DNA of 64,000 bases from contig CASEZY010000003.1 of the NCBI GenBank assembly GCA_949292635.1, forward strand, positions 1-64,000. Reading direction: 5' to 3'. The stretch is from an uncultured Methanomassiliicoccales archaeon (GTDB lineage Archaea > Thermoplasmatota > Thermoplasmata > Methanomassiliicoccales > Methanomethylophilaceae). The translations under genes were made by a program, and so were the position numbers. Positions 7,335 through 15,669 of this stretch are shown here, piece by piece (position 1 is the first letter of the stretch; each line of letters starts with the position of its first letter). The notes beneath the pieces are model-generated. The model had not been told where the DNA came from. It did no database searches and saw only the letters and a program-made list of their open reading frames with translations.

Positions 7335-8940
7335 CGTCAATCTCGTCGTCTTCTCCGTCATGACCGTCATATTCGTGGCGGCCACGCTGCTCCTGGGTCT
7401 GTACGGTTACCGGAACTCCAAGAACAGCGAGGACTACATGCTCGGACGCAACAAGTCCAATTCCATGATCATCGCGTTATCGTACGGTGCCACATTCCTG
7501 TCCGCATCCGCGGTCATAGGTTTCGGCGGACAGGCTGCCGTCCACGGCGGAGCGCTGATGTGGCTCTGTTTCCTGAACCTCTTCGTGGGTGTGATCGTGG
7601 CGTTCATGGTGTTCGGCTACCGCACCCGCCGTATCGGCAAGAGGCTGAAGGCCTCCACCTTCGCCGACCTGCTCGGCAAGATCTACAAGTCCCGCGGCAT
7701 CAGGCTGTACACCGCGATACTGATCATCGTGATGATGCCCATCTACTGCGCCGCCGTCCTGAAGGGAGGGGTGAACTCCCTGGCCGTGATCACGGGACTG
7801 GATTACAACATGATGCTCATCCTGCTGTCCGTGGTCGTCGCCATCTACGTGGTCTACGGAGGCATCATCGCCGTCATGTACAACGATGCCCTGCAGGCGA
7901 TCATCATGCTGGTGGGCATGATCGTGATCTTCGCCGTCACCATCGCCGCCGTGGGATGGGACGGGTTCTCCATCCTCTCCGAGATGTCCATGTTGCAGAT
8001 CAACGGGCCCGGGGTCCTGCCCGGTGCCAACGGATGGACCTCCTTCGCCGACTTCGGCAGTCAGGAATGGATGACCGTGGTCACGACATTCCTGCTGGGA
8101 GTGGGCATCGGTGCATTGACCCAGCCTCAGCTGGCCGTCAGGTACATGTCCGCCAAGAGCGACAAGATGCTGAACAAGTCCATGCTCATCGGATGTGTGT
8201 TCATCCTGATCATCGTGGGTTCCGCATACACGGTGGGAGTGCTGTCCAACGTGTTCTTCATCGACGAGTTCGGACAGACCGCGGTGGCGTACGTCACCGA
8301 CGGTGTGGACTTCATCATCCCCACCTACATCATCGAGGTGTTTTCCAGCATTACCTTCGGTGACATCTTCGTGTCCCTGTTCCTGCTGTCCCTGCTGTGC
8401 GCGTCCATCTCCACCATCAGCGCCCTGATGCACACCATCGGCGCCGCCGGCGGATACGATGCGTACTCCGTGTGGAGGAGCATGAAGGAGGGTCGTGACG
8501 TGGACTCCCCGTCCATCAAGCTCAACAGGATCGTCACCATGGTGATGATGGTGATGGTGGTGGTCTACTGCTACCTGATGCCCTCGGACATCATCGCCAA
8601 GGCCACATCGGTGTTCATGGGGGTCACCGCAGCCGCGCTGCTGCCCACGTACTTCCACGGGCTGTACTCCAAGAATCCGGACCGCAAGGCCGCCATCGCC
8701 AGCATCACCGCGGGTACGGTCGTGTACCTGTTCTGGGCGCTGTTCGTATGTGCCAGCACCTCGGTGTTCCTGCCCATATGCAGTCTGATCACCGGCAATG
8801 CGGTGCTGTTCCCCGGGACCGCCCTGGCGTACACAGACCCCATGATCGCGGCGCTGCCGGTGTCCATCGTGGTCATGGCCGTCGTCCTGCTCATACGCAG
8901 GAGGGCGGAGGCCGGCTCCGAGGAGCCTGTCGCGGCATGA
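7327..8940 (+). CDS. Sodium:solute symporter family (SSS) transporter
   Basis: The 537-aa polytopic protein has about 13 membrane segments. The first helices and the segment YGATFLSASAVIGFGGQAAVHGG near residues 55-78 are typical of the SSS/LeuT-fold family, and YMLGRNKSN follows the first helix. SSS proteins move sugars, amino acids, carboxylates or vitamins with sodium ions, and the sequence does not reveal which. The ATG at 7327 is used instead of the more distal opening because it overlaps the accessory peptide in the common arrangement. Expression is probably set by the inverted repeat at 7177-7195. It is divergent from the UroD copy-2 operon and may feed the same pathway. Confidence 0.85.
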   Translation: MSSVNLVVFSVMTVIFVAATLLLGLYGYRNSKNSEDYMLGRNKSNSMIIALSYGATFLSASAVIGFGGQAAVHGGALMWLCFLNLFVGVIVAFMVFGYRTRRIGKRLKASTFADLLGKIYKSRGIRLYTAILIIVMMPIYCAAVLKGGVNSLAVITGLDYNMMLILLSVVVAIYVVYGGIIAVMYNDALQAIIMLVGMIVIFAVTIAAVGWDGFSILSEMSMLQINGPGVLPGANGWTSFADFGSQEWMTVVTTFLLGVGIGALTQPQLAVRYMSAKSDKMLNKSMLIGCVFILIIVGSAYTVGVLSNVFFIDEFGQTAVAYVTDGVDFIIPTYIIEVFSSITFGDIFVSLFLLSLLCASISTISALMHTIGAAGGYDAYSVWRSMKEGRDVDSPSIKLNRIVTMVMMVMVVVYCYLMPSDIIAKATSVFMGVTAAALLPTYFHGLYSKNPDRKAAIASITAGTVVYLFWALFVCASTSVFLPICSLITGNAVLFPGTALAYTDPMIAALPVSIVVMAVVLLIRRRAEAGSEEPVAA

Positions 8941-8943
8941 GCC

Positions 8944-8961
8944 GGAGGGCACCGCCCCTCC
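8944..8961 (+). terminator. Possible terminator hairpin after the symporter gene
   Basis: GGAGGG (8944-8949) can pair with CCCTCC (8956-8961) over a six-base loop, starting just after the symporter stop. There is no T-run, so termination is only a possibility. Confidence 0.35.
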
Positions 8962-9003
8962 TAAACACCATTTCATACCAATTTTCCAGGAATCGTAATT
9001 TTT

Positions 9004-9041
9004 CTACGAAAATCGTCAATCGTTTCCATTTCATCTACGAA
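9004..9041. promoter_or_regulatory. Two CTACGAA half-sites upstream of porCDAB
   Basis: CTACGAA occurs at 9004-9010 and 9035-9041 in the contexts TTTCTACGAAAATCG and CATCTACGAAATCC, spaced 31 bases (about three helical turns) apart. A TATA-like element (TAATATACC, 9051-9059) follows ten bases after the second copy. The same extended motif recurs as inverted pairs in the acd/trkH intergenic region, so a shared regulator is likely. Confidence 0.5.
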
Positions 9042-9112
9042 ATCCCGCCGTAATATACCTAAAATGGCGGTAACATTAAAATGTCGTCCGTAGTTACAGC
9101 ATCTTGGTCTAC

Positions 9113-9670
9113 ATGGACATGGAACTAGTTTGGCACGGAAGAGGCGGACAAGGAGTTGTCACCGCCAGTGAGATCCTCGCCGAGACGGTGGTCGGGGAGG
9201 ACAAGTACGTCAAGGCCTTCCCCGAGTTCGGTCCGGAGAGGATGGGGGCGCCCATCAGGGCGTTCACCCGCATTTCTGAGAAGCCTATCAGGGTCCACAC
9301 GCAGGTCTACGAGCCCGACATCGTCATCGTTCTCGACGGCACGCTCATCGGTAAGGTGGACGTGACCAAGGGCCTGAAGAAGGGAGGCATCGTGCTGGCC
9401 AACTACCCCGGCACGCCCGAGGAGCTGAAGAAGGCACTGGGCACCGATGCCGAGTGCCACACGGTCAACGCCACCAAGATCTCCATGGAGGAGATCGGCA
9501 GGCCGGTGGCCAACACCGCCATGCTCGGCGCACTGATCAAGCTCTCGCCCATCGTCTCGTACCCCGCCCTGGAGTACCAGATCGTCTCCAAGTTCACCGG
9601 CAAGCTGTCGGAGAAGGCGATCAAGGCCAACCTGGCCGCACTGAACAGGGCCCACGAGGAGGTGATCTGA
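9113..9670 (+). CDS. porC: Pyruvate:ferredoxin oxidoreductase, gamma subunit
   Basis: The 185-aa gamma subunit belongs to the four-subunit archaeal pyruvate:ferredoxin oxidoreductase, which converts pyruvate and CoA to acetyl-CoA, CO2 and reduced ferredoxin. The N-terminal WHGRGGQGVVTA (from about residue 7), FPEFGPERMGAPIRAFTRIS and ANTAMLGAL are hallmarks of PorC/VorC. The ATG at 9113 is used; an ATG six bases later (9119) gives the more usual N-terminus and cannot be excluded, and a TTG at 9104 is also in frame. It is the first of four genes in the order C-D-A-B, with a one-base overlap to porD. Confidence 0.93.
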   Translation: MDMELVWHGRGGQGVVTASEILAETVVGEDKYVKAFPEFGPERMGAPIRAFTRISEKPIRVHTQVYEPDIVIVLDGTLIGKVDVTKGLKKGGIVLANYPGTPEELKKALGTDAECHTVNATKISMEEIGRPVANTAMLGALIKLSPIVSYPALEYQIVSKFTGKLSEKAIKANLAALNRAHEEVI

Positions 9671-9933
9671 TGAATCACAAGGACATGATCATCGGATCCC
9701 GCGTCACCGGCGGGACCGCGGAGAAGTTCGAGACCGGGGACTGGAGATCCGTCACCCCCGTGGTGGACATGGACAGCTGCATCGACTGCATGACCTGCTG
9801 GATCTACTGCCCCGATGACTGCATTCTGATCGACAAGGGCAAGATGGCCGGCATCAAGCTCAGCCACTGCAAGGGCTGCGGCATCTGCGCCAAGATGTGC
9901 CCCAAGGACGCCATCACGATGAAGGAGGACTGA
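9670..9933 (+). CDS. porD: Pyruvate:ferredoxin oxidoreductase, delta (ferredoxin-like) subunit
   Basis: This 87-aa subunit carries two [4Fe-4S] clusters. The ligand sets CIDCMTCWIYCPDDC and CKGCGICAKMCP are both complete, as in 8-Fe ferredoxins. It passes electrons from the thiamine site to external ferredoxin. The start overlaps the porC stop (TGATG), and the gene ends two bases before porA. Confidence 0.93.
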   Translation: MNHKDMIIGSRVTGGTAEKFETGDWRSVTPVVDMDSCIDCMTCWIYCPDDCILIDKGKMAGIKLSHCKGCGICAKMCPKDAITMKED

Positions 9934-9935
9934 AC

Positions 9936-11096
9936 ATGGGAGATTTGGCAATCAACGGAGACAGCGCCATCGCATTGGCATGGAAGCAGATCGACCCCGA
10001 TGTGTGCGCCGCGTACCCCATCACACCGCAGACCATCATCGTGGAGAGGTTCTCCGACTACGTTAACGACGGAGACGTCAGCACCGAGTTCGTCTGCGTC
10101 GAGAGCGAGCACTCCGCCCTGACCGTGTGTACCGCATCCGGTTCCGCCGGAGCGAGGACCTTCACCGCCACCTCCTCCCAGGGGCTGGCGTACATGTGGG
10201 AGATGCTGCCCATCACATCCGCCATGAGGGTGCCTCTGGTCATGGCAGTGGCCAACAGGACCGTCAGCGGACCCATCAACATCCAGAACGACCACGGGGA
10301 CGTCATGTCGGCCAGAGACACCGGATGGCTGTCCATCTTCGCCGAGAACGTGCAGGAGGCCTACGACTGCGCGATCATGGCCCCAAGGATGGCGGAGCAC
10401 CCCGATGTGCAGCTACCGATCCTGGTGAACCTGGACGGATTCATATTGACCCACGCCATCGAGAGGATGACCCCTCTGGAGGACGCGGTTGTCAAGGAGT
10501 TCGTGGGCGAGTTCAAGCCCTTCATGCCGCTGCTGGACTACAAGAACCCCGTGTCCCACGGCCTGATGGACGGCCCCGAGTTCTACATAGAGCACAAGTA
10601 CCAGCTGGTCCAGGCCATGGAGAATGCCGTCCCTGTGATCGAGCAGGTCTTCGAGGACTACGGCAAGCTCACCGGCAGGAAGTACAACATGGTGGAGCAG
10701 TACATGTGCGACGACGCCGAGTACGTGGCCGTCGTCCTCGGTTCCGCCTACGGCACCATGAAGGCCGCGGTGGACGAGCTCCGCGCCAAGGGAATCAAGG
10801 CGGGAGTGTGCATGCCTCGTGTGTTCAGGCCTTGGCCCGCCAAGGCGCTGGCCAAGATCCTGGACGGCAAGAAGGCCGTGGCGGTCATGGACAAGCACCT
10901 GTCCGTGGGAGCCTACGGTCCGCTGTACCCCGAGGTCACCGCTTGCCTGGAGGCATGCAAGAAGGCGCCCAAGGCCTACGACTTCGTCTTCGGCCTGGGC
11001 GGAAAGGACACAAGGGTCTCCGAGTTGGAGGTCGTGTACGAGAAGATCGCCTCCGGCAAGGCGAAGATCGTCAACTATCTGGGGGTGGAAGAATGA
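9936..11096 (+). CDS. porA: Pyruvate:ferredoxin oxidoreductase, alpha subunit
   Basis: The 386-aa alpha subunit includes AAYPITPQTIIVE near residues 24-36 (the conserved PITPQT loop), VESEHSALT and TSSQGLAYMWE, followed by the transketolase C-terminal-type domain with VFRPWPAK. Length matches archaeal PorA (about 390 aa). It forms the substrate and CoA pocket with PorB. The ATG at 9936 follows porD by two bases, and the stop overlaps the porB ATG by four bases. Confidence 0.93.
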   Translation: MGDLAINGDSAIALAWKQIDPDVCAAYPITPQTIIVERFSDYVNDGDVSTEFVCVESEHSALTVCTASGSAGARTFTATSSQGLAYMWEMLPITSAMRVPLVMAVANRTVSGPINIQNDHGDVMSARDTGWLSIFAENVQEAYDCAIMAPRMAEHPDVQLPILVNLDGFILTHAIERMTPLEDAVVKEFVGEFKPFMPLLDYKNPVSHGLMDGPEFYIEHKYQLVQAMENAVPVIEQVFEDYGKLTGRKYNMVEQYMCDDAEYVAVVLGSAYGTMKAAVDELRAKGIKAGVCMPRVFRPWPAKALAKILDGKKAVAVMDKHLSVGAYGPLYPEVTACLEACKKAPKAYDFVFGLGGKDTRVSELEVVYEKIASGKAKIVNYLGVEE

Positions 11097-12040
11097 GCTC
11101 CAAACCTATCAAGGAACTGATCAACTCCGACGTGAGGCTCACCTCCGGCCACAGGCTGTGCGCCGGATGCATCGAGTCCGTCATCGCCAGGCAGGTGCTG
11201 ATGAGCACCGACAAGCCCGTCGCAGTGGCCAACGCCACCGGATGCTTCGAGGTGTCCACCACCATCTTCCCCTACACCGCATGGAACGTGCCGTGGATCC
11301 ACACCGCCTTCGGCAACGGCGCCGCCACCGGCGCCGGTGTTGAGGCCGCCTACCAGGCTCTGAAGAGGAAGGGCAAGATCACCGAGGAGATGCGCTTCGT
11401 CGCCTTCGGCGGAGACGGTGCCACCTACGACATCGGTTTCCAGGCCCTGTCCGGTATGATCGAGAGGGGACACCAGCTCATGTACGTCTGTCTGAACAAC
11501 GAGGCCTACATGAACACCGGTATCCAGAGGTCCGGTGCCACCGGATTCGGCGCATCCACCACCACCTCCCCCGCAGGGACCGTGGTGCCCGGTAAGACCG
11601 AGTACCCCAAGGACCTGACCATGATCATCGCCGCCCACGACCTGCCCTATGCGGCTCAGGTGTCCCCCCACAACTGGAGGGACTTGATCGGCAAGTGCGA
11701 GAAGGGATTCGAGTGCGGCGGTCCTGCGTTCATCAACGCACTGTCCCCCTGCCCCAGGGGATGGAGGTTCAACTCCGAGGACGGCATACTGATGGCTAAG
11801 CTGGCCGTCGAGACCTGCGTCTGGCCCCTCTACGAGTACGAGAACGGCAAGTTCACCCTGACGGCAGAGTCCAAGAGGATCGCCGACGGCGTGATCGAGA
11901 AGAAGCCGGTCACCGAGTGGTTCAAGGCCCAGGGCAGGTACAAGCACATGCTCACCGAGACCAACGCCCCGCTGGTGGCCAAGGTCCAGGCCGAGATCGA
12001 TCGCAAGTGGGAGAGGCTGGTAGCCCTCTCCAAGCTCTAA
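11093..12040 (+). CDS. porB: Pyruvate:ferredoxin oxidoreductase, beta subunit
   Basis: The 315-aa beta subunit binds thiamine diphosphate. GGDGATYDIGFQALSG followed by NNEAYMNTGIQRSG is the TPP/magnesium motif (GDG...N). LCAGC near residue 22 and later Cys residues supply the proximal [4Fe-4S] ligands. ATSPAG-type residues and HDLPYAAQVSP match PorB rather than 2-oxoglutarate or branched-chain homologues, so pyruvate is the likely substrate. It is the last gene of the por operon, followed by a GC-rich hairpin. Confidence 0.93.
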   Translation: MSSKPIKELINSDVRLTSGHRLCAGCIESVIARQVLMSTDKPVAVANATGCFEVSTTIFPYTAWNVPWIHTAFGNGAATGAGVEAAYQALKRKGKITEEMRFVAFGGDGATYDIGFQALSGMIERGHQLMYVCLNNEAYMNTGIQRSGATGFGASTTTSPAGTVVPGKTEYPKDLTMIIAAHDLPYAAQVSPHNWRDLIGKCEKGFECGGPAFINALSPCPRGWRFNSEDGILMAKLAVETCVWPLYEYENGKFTLTAESKRIADGVIEKKPVTEWFKAQGRYKHMLTETNAPLVAKVQAEIDRKWERLVALSKL

Positions 12041-12048
12041 ACCTCACA

Positions 12049-12068
12049 GCCGCGGCGCAAGCCGCGGC
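12049..12068 (+). terminator. Hairpin after the por operon
   Basis: GCCGCGG-CGCAAG-CCGCGGC is a perfect 7-base-pair stem with a 6-base loop, starting eight bases after the porB stop. No T-run follows, so it may be a processing or stability element rather than a classical terminator. Confidence 0.5.
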
Positions 12069-12178
12069 ACCACACCTTCTCCAACCCCCATCCAGCATAT
12101 GCACGAATATATGTGCCAGTCTTGAGGATCCAACATCGTAGGGTGTCTTTGATAGAAAAGATCTAAGGGGTTTGGTGA

Positions 12179-12196
12179 TCCCGGGCGAACCCGGGA
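12179..12196 (-). terminator. Hairpin after the surface-protein gene
   Basis: TCCCGGG-CGAA-CCCGGGA has 7-base arms and a tetraloop. It lies immediately downstream of the leftward operon stop at 12198 and is the likely 3' end of that transcript. Confidence 0.5.
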
Positions 12197-12197
12197 C

Positions 12198-13487
12198 TCA
12201 CTTCTTGGACCACTTGGGCTTCATACCGGAGACGAACAGCAGTGAGAACACCAGCACGCAGAGTATGATGAACACGACCGCAACCACTCCCGCATTATTG
12301 CTGGGCGAAGGTATGCCGCTAACACTCACCTCCACGGGGATGTATCCTGCCGTAGCATCGGGTGGGTAGTACAGGTGGACCGTCATCTCGTATGTCCCGG
12401 GCTTCTCATTCTCGATGCTGTATGATATCCCCGATTCCAACACGTATCTCTGACCGTTGGATGAGCTCAGATACACGTATCCCTGCGAGTCATCGTAGTC
12501 CACTGCGACGGTGAACGTACTATATGCACCCATATAGAACGAGAACTCATCGATCTGGCTATTCGTAGCTGTCAGGGGTATTGTCCTGGACTCCGAGACG
12601 CCACCGTCCTGAGGGTAGATATATGCGGTCACGCTGCTGTTACCCAACGAATAGATGCTGTAAGTGCCGTTGGCGTCACCTATGTATGTGCTCATGTCAT
12701 AATCTGACGGGTTAAAGCTGGTCTTGCCTACGTTGACGACTTCCTCGAGGAATCTGGTTTCAGAACTCGATCCCTTCTCTATGAGGTAGTTACCACCCAG
12801 AGAGATGCTGCTGTTTCTGACGGTGGTCTCACCCCGATACCACTCATATTGTGTGCCGCAATTGATCTGGTTCCCGGTCACCGTGGTCTCGCTGCCGGTG
12901 ATCGGTGCCTTGTCGAAGGTAATCTTCGCTTCTGTGGGAACGTACTGACCGTAGGTATAATATCTGTCCAGGGTGAAGTAGTAGCTCCCGGCAGTGGCGA
13001 TATTGACGACGTTGTCCGTGTTGGGTTCCAGAGTCTGATACGAGTAGCTGTTGGGGGTGCGCATATCGATATCGCTGTTACCTGATATGGCGATATTGAT
13101 CTTGTACGTTCCCGGTTCCAGGTTGAAGTATGTATGTTGGTACTCGAAACGTTTGACATCGCCGCTACCGTTGTAGCTACTGCAGTACTGATAGTATGTG
13201 TCGCCAACTATCGGGGAGGTAACCCTATATTTTTCCATGGCAGTGTAGTCCCCGCTGACGTACCTCATGAACGCATCGTCATGCGGTTCCTCCGTCAGGA
13301 TGACATATCCGTAGCTATTGGGGTCAGGATATGTGATTTGCGCCCTATAGCCTGCCACATTGTTGGAGTATATTGTGATGTTCTGTGTGTATTCTTCTAC
13401 GGCATCCGATTCTTCGGACAATACCAAAGGTACCGCGGAGAAGACCATCGCCGCTATGATCAACGATGTAATGATTCTCTTGTGCAT
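12198..13487 (-). CDS. Secreted or surface-anchored protein of the ABC-2 operon
   Basis: The 429-aa protein starts with a signal peptide (residues 1-24) followed by EESDAVEE, the ESDA-type boundary common in Methanomethylophilaceae exported proteins. The middle is beta-rich with many Tyr, Ser, Thr and Asn and short repeated strand-turn units, resembling Ig-like or jelly-roll surface modules. One C-terminal helix (VVAVVFIILCVLVFSLLFVSG) followed by KPKWSKK anchors it, with a positive tail inside. Codon use is less GC-rich than its neighbours, common for surface proteins. The start overlaps the permease stop by one base, so it is probably a cargo or accessory component of the exporter. Exact function is unknown. 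Confidence 0.72.
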   Translation of the reverse strand: MHKRIITSLIIAAMVFSAVPLVLSEESDAVEEYTQNITIYSNNVAGYRAQITYPDPNSYGYVILTEEPHDDAFMRYVSGDYTAMEKYRVTSPIVGDTYYQYCSSYNGSGDVKRFEYQHTYFNLEPGTYKINIAISGNSDIDMRTPNSYSYQTLEPNTDNVVNIATAGSYYFTLDRYYTYGQYVPTEAKITFDKAPITGSETTVTGNQINCGTQYEWYRGETTVRNSSISLGGNYLIEKGSSSETRFLEEVVNVGKTSFNPSDYDMSTYIGDANGTYSIYSLGNSSVTAYIYPQDGGVSESRTIPLTATNSQIDEFSFYMGAYSTFTVAVDYDDSQGYVYLSSSNGQRYVLESGISYSIENEKPGTYEMTVHLYYPPDATAGYIPVEVSVSGIPSPSNNAGVVAVVFIILCVLVFSLLFVSGMKPKWSKK

Positions 13488-14491
13488 CACATATCCCTCC
13501 TTGCGATGACCCTGTTGCCGTGGATCAGGCAGAGTATTCCCAATATGACACAGACAAGGCACATGATCCCGATGCTGGAGCCGACGGTGAATCCGGGGAT
13601 AAGCTGCTGTCCAGACATCATGCTCAACATATCCACCAGACTGTAGAGGGAAGCACCGCTGGACATTCCCATCATATTTGGTCCCAGATACAGCAGTGCC
13701 AGATCGAAGGAGAAGCAGGGGAAGTATCCTAGTATGTGCGAGAATGATGTGGCATCGAACATGGACAGCAGATAGGCTATGACCATCGCCAGTCCGGGAA
13801 GTCCCACGACCATGATCAGCAGGGTCTTTAGCACGGCCCCCCTCTTCGACTTGGCGCTGAACATGTAGGTCATGGCGCAGAAGAAGAACGTTCCACACAG
13901 TACCAGTATCATGGATTGCACTATGGGGCCGGTGTATGCCTCAGCACCACCCATAGAGAGTAGCAGGGCGATGCCGTAGGCCGCGAACACTGTGCCGGCG
14001 GCGAGACTTAATCCGCTGAGGAACTTCCCGATGTAGAAAGCACCCCTGGTTACGGGCAGCGGCAGCGAAAGGTATACGGTGCGCTCGTTGAACTCGGTGG
14101 GGAGCATGGCCGCACAGGTTACGGTGGCCATGAGCGCCGCCAATATGGGAAGCAGTGTCAGTATGGTGGCCATGGTGGTGTTGGCGACCTCCGCGTTCGC
14201 TATGATGTCCCTGCTGATCATGAGGTAATAGATCACAGGCATCAGGATCAGCAGGATCGCCATGAGCCAGACGGTGCGCTGCTTGGTGAATCTGTTCATC
14301 TGTGTCATGTAGCAGATCCATATCTGCGCCAGGGTGCCGGACGTAGTGTACACAGAGTCCCTGCAGGCCTCCTCATGGGACAGGGTCCTTTCGGACTCGT
14401 CGTACGCATCCTCGATCTTCTCGCCGAGTCTGGCCTCTGCCTTGGCCGCCTTGCGGGCGGCCTTCTCGGCCCTCCTCTCCTCGCGGCTCAT
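13487..14491 (-). CDS. ABC-2 type transporter permease
   Basis: The 334-aa membrane protein has a long charged, alanine/lysine-rich cytoplasmic N-terminus (residues 1-50) and about six transmembrane segments. LPTEFNERTVYLSLPLPVTRGAFYIGKFL after the second helix is the hallmark of ABC-2 permeases (the elbow region before the core helices). It works with the ATPase encoded just upstream, whose stop it overlaps by four bases. Such pairs export lipids, peptides or drugs. The linked surface protein hints at envelope assembly, but this is inference. Confidence 0.83.
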   Translation of the reverse strand: MSREERRAEKAARKAAKAEARLGEKIEDAYDESERTLSHEEACRDSVYTTSGTLAQIWICYMTQMNRFTKQRTVWLMAILLILMPVIYYLMISRDIIANAEVANTTMATILTLLPILAALMATVTCAAMLPTEFNERTVYLSLPLPVTRGAFYIGKFLSGLSLAAGTVFAAYGIALLLSMGGAEAYTGPIVQSMILVLCGTFFFCAMTYMFSAKSKRGAVLKTLLIMVVGLPGLAMVIAYLLSMFDATSFSHILGYFPCFSFDLALLYLGPNMMGMSSGASLYSLVDMLSMMSGQQLIPGFTVGSSIGIMCLVCVILGILCLIHGNRVIARRDM

Positions 14492-15459
14492 TTGACGTTC
14501 ACCTCGTTCTCGGTTAGTCTCATGTAGAGCTTCTCCAGATCAGCGCCGGTCTCGTTCATCGACAGCAGCCTCAACTTGTGCGCCGCCACCAGGTCGGCGA
14601 TGTCCGCCTGCTGTTCGTCGCTTCCGATGAAGGCGAACCTGACCGAGCGGTCTCCCGTGCGCTCGAGGTTTGAGACCCCCGGCATGGCCTTCAGGTCCGA
14701 TACGAACACAGGGGTGATGTTCGCGATGGTGCGCAGGTCGATGGTGATGCTCCTGTCGCTCACGGCCATGTTGTGGATCAGTGTGTTCACGTCTCCGCTG
14801 ATCACACAGCGTCCGCGGTTGATCATGGTCATGGAGGTGCACATCTCGGACACCTCTTTCAGGATGTGGGTGCTGATCAGAAGCGTCAGACCGCGGTCCT
14901 TCAGACTCCTGAGGGTCTCCCTGACCTCGATCATCCCTCTGGGGTCGAGACCGGATGTGGGCTCGTCCAGGATGATGATCTCCGGGTTGGGGAGCAGCGC
15001 GGCGGCGATGGCCACCCTCTGCCTCATTCCCTTGGAGAACTGTCCGATGTGCTTGTCGCGCCACTCCCACATGCGTACCTCTTCCAGAACGTCCCTGGCA
15101 CGTATGCCGATCTCCTTGCGGGGGATCCCGTGGATCTTTCCCACGTAGTCCAGCATCTCGCCGGGGGTGAAGTTGTGGTAGCATTCGGGGGTCTCGATGA
15201 CGCAGCCGACGTGCGTCATCGCCTTCCTGTGGTTCCTGGCGTCGATCCCGTTGACGAGGATCGTGCCGGATGTGGGTCTCACAAGACCCGTGATGGACTT
15301 CAGGGTGGTGCTCTTGCCCGCTCCGTTGGGGCCGAGCAGACCCATGAACTCTCCTTTGCCCACCTGCATATCGAGGTTGTCGACGGCCGTGAAGGAGCCG
15401 TAGCTCTTCGTCAGGCCTTTGATGTCGATGGCAAGCGGGGCGTCGCTCTCTTCGGTCAT
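14488..15459 (-). CDS. ABC-2 type transporter ATP-binding protein
   Basis: The 323-aa ATPase has Walker A GPNGAGKST, signature FSKGMRQR, Walker B IIILDEPTSGLDP and switch His in STH, all typical of CcmA/NatA-type ATPases. A roughly 90-residue C-terminal extension of mixed strands is usual in this group. The frame is open up to 15552. The ATG at 15459 is preferred because AGGAGA sits about eight bases upstream, and because the TATA element at 15568-15574 predicts transcription starting near 15545, downstream of the longer start. It is first gene of the three-gene leftward export operon. Confidence 0.88.
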   Translation of the reverse strand: MTEESDAPLAIDIKGLTKSYGSFTAVDNLDMQVGKGEFMGLLGPNGAGKSTTLKSITGLVRPTSGTILVNGIDARNHRKAMTHVGCVIETPECYHNFTPGEMLDYVGKIHGIPRKEIGIRARDVLEEVRMWEWRDKHIGQFSKGMRQRVAIAAALLPNPEIIILDEPTSGLDPRGMIEVRETLRSLKDRGLTLLISTHILKEVSEMCTSMTMINRGRCVISGDVNTLIHNMAVSDRSITIDLRTIANITPVFVSDLKAMPGVSNLERTGDRSVRFAFIGSDEQQADIADLVAAHKLRLLSMNETGADLEKLYMRLTENEVNVK

Positions 15460-15567
15460 TGCCGATATCTCCTGTCGTCGCGGACCAAGCGTCCGCAGGA
15501 AGTCTCCGGTCGGCGTCCGCGAGGGGGCGTCGGTGCGGAATTTGTACATCATATTTGACGGGATGCG

Positions 15568-15574
15568 TATATAA
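15568..15574 (-). promoter_or_regulatory. TATA element of the ABC-2 export operon
   Basis: TTATATA read leftward is centred at 15571, predicting a start near 15545 and an 85-base leader with a Shine-Dalgarno site. This unit is one of the few in the window with a real leader. Confidence 0.5.
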
Positions 15575-15643
15575 GTATGTACAGGTCAGTCATACACTGA
15601 ACAGAAAAAGTCATTGAACAATGGCGTTCATATGTTTGGGGCA

Positions 15644-15659
15644 GGGGGCTTGCGCCCCC
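15644..15659 (-). terminator. Hairpin after the acetyl-CoA synthetase gene
   Basis: GGGGGC-TTGC-GCCCCC is a 6-base-pair GC stem with a tetraloop, ten bases past the stop at 15670. It probably marks the 3' end of the acd transcript. Confidence 0.5.
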
Positions 15660-15669
15660 GTTAAGGTGT

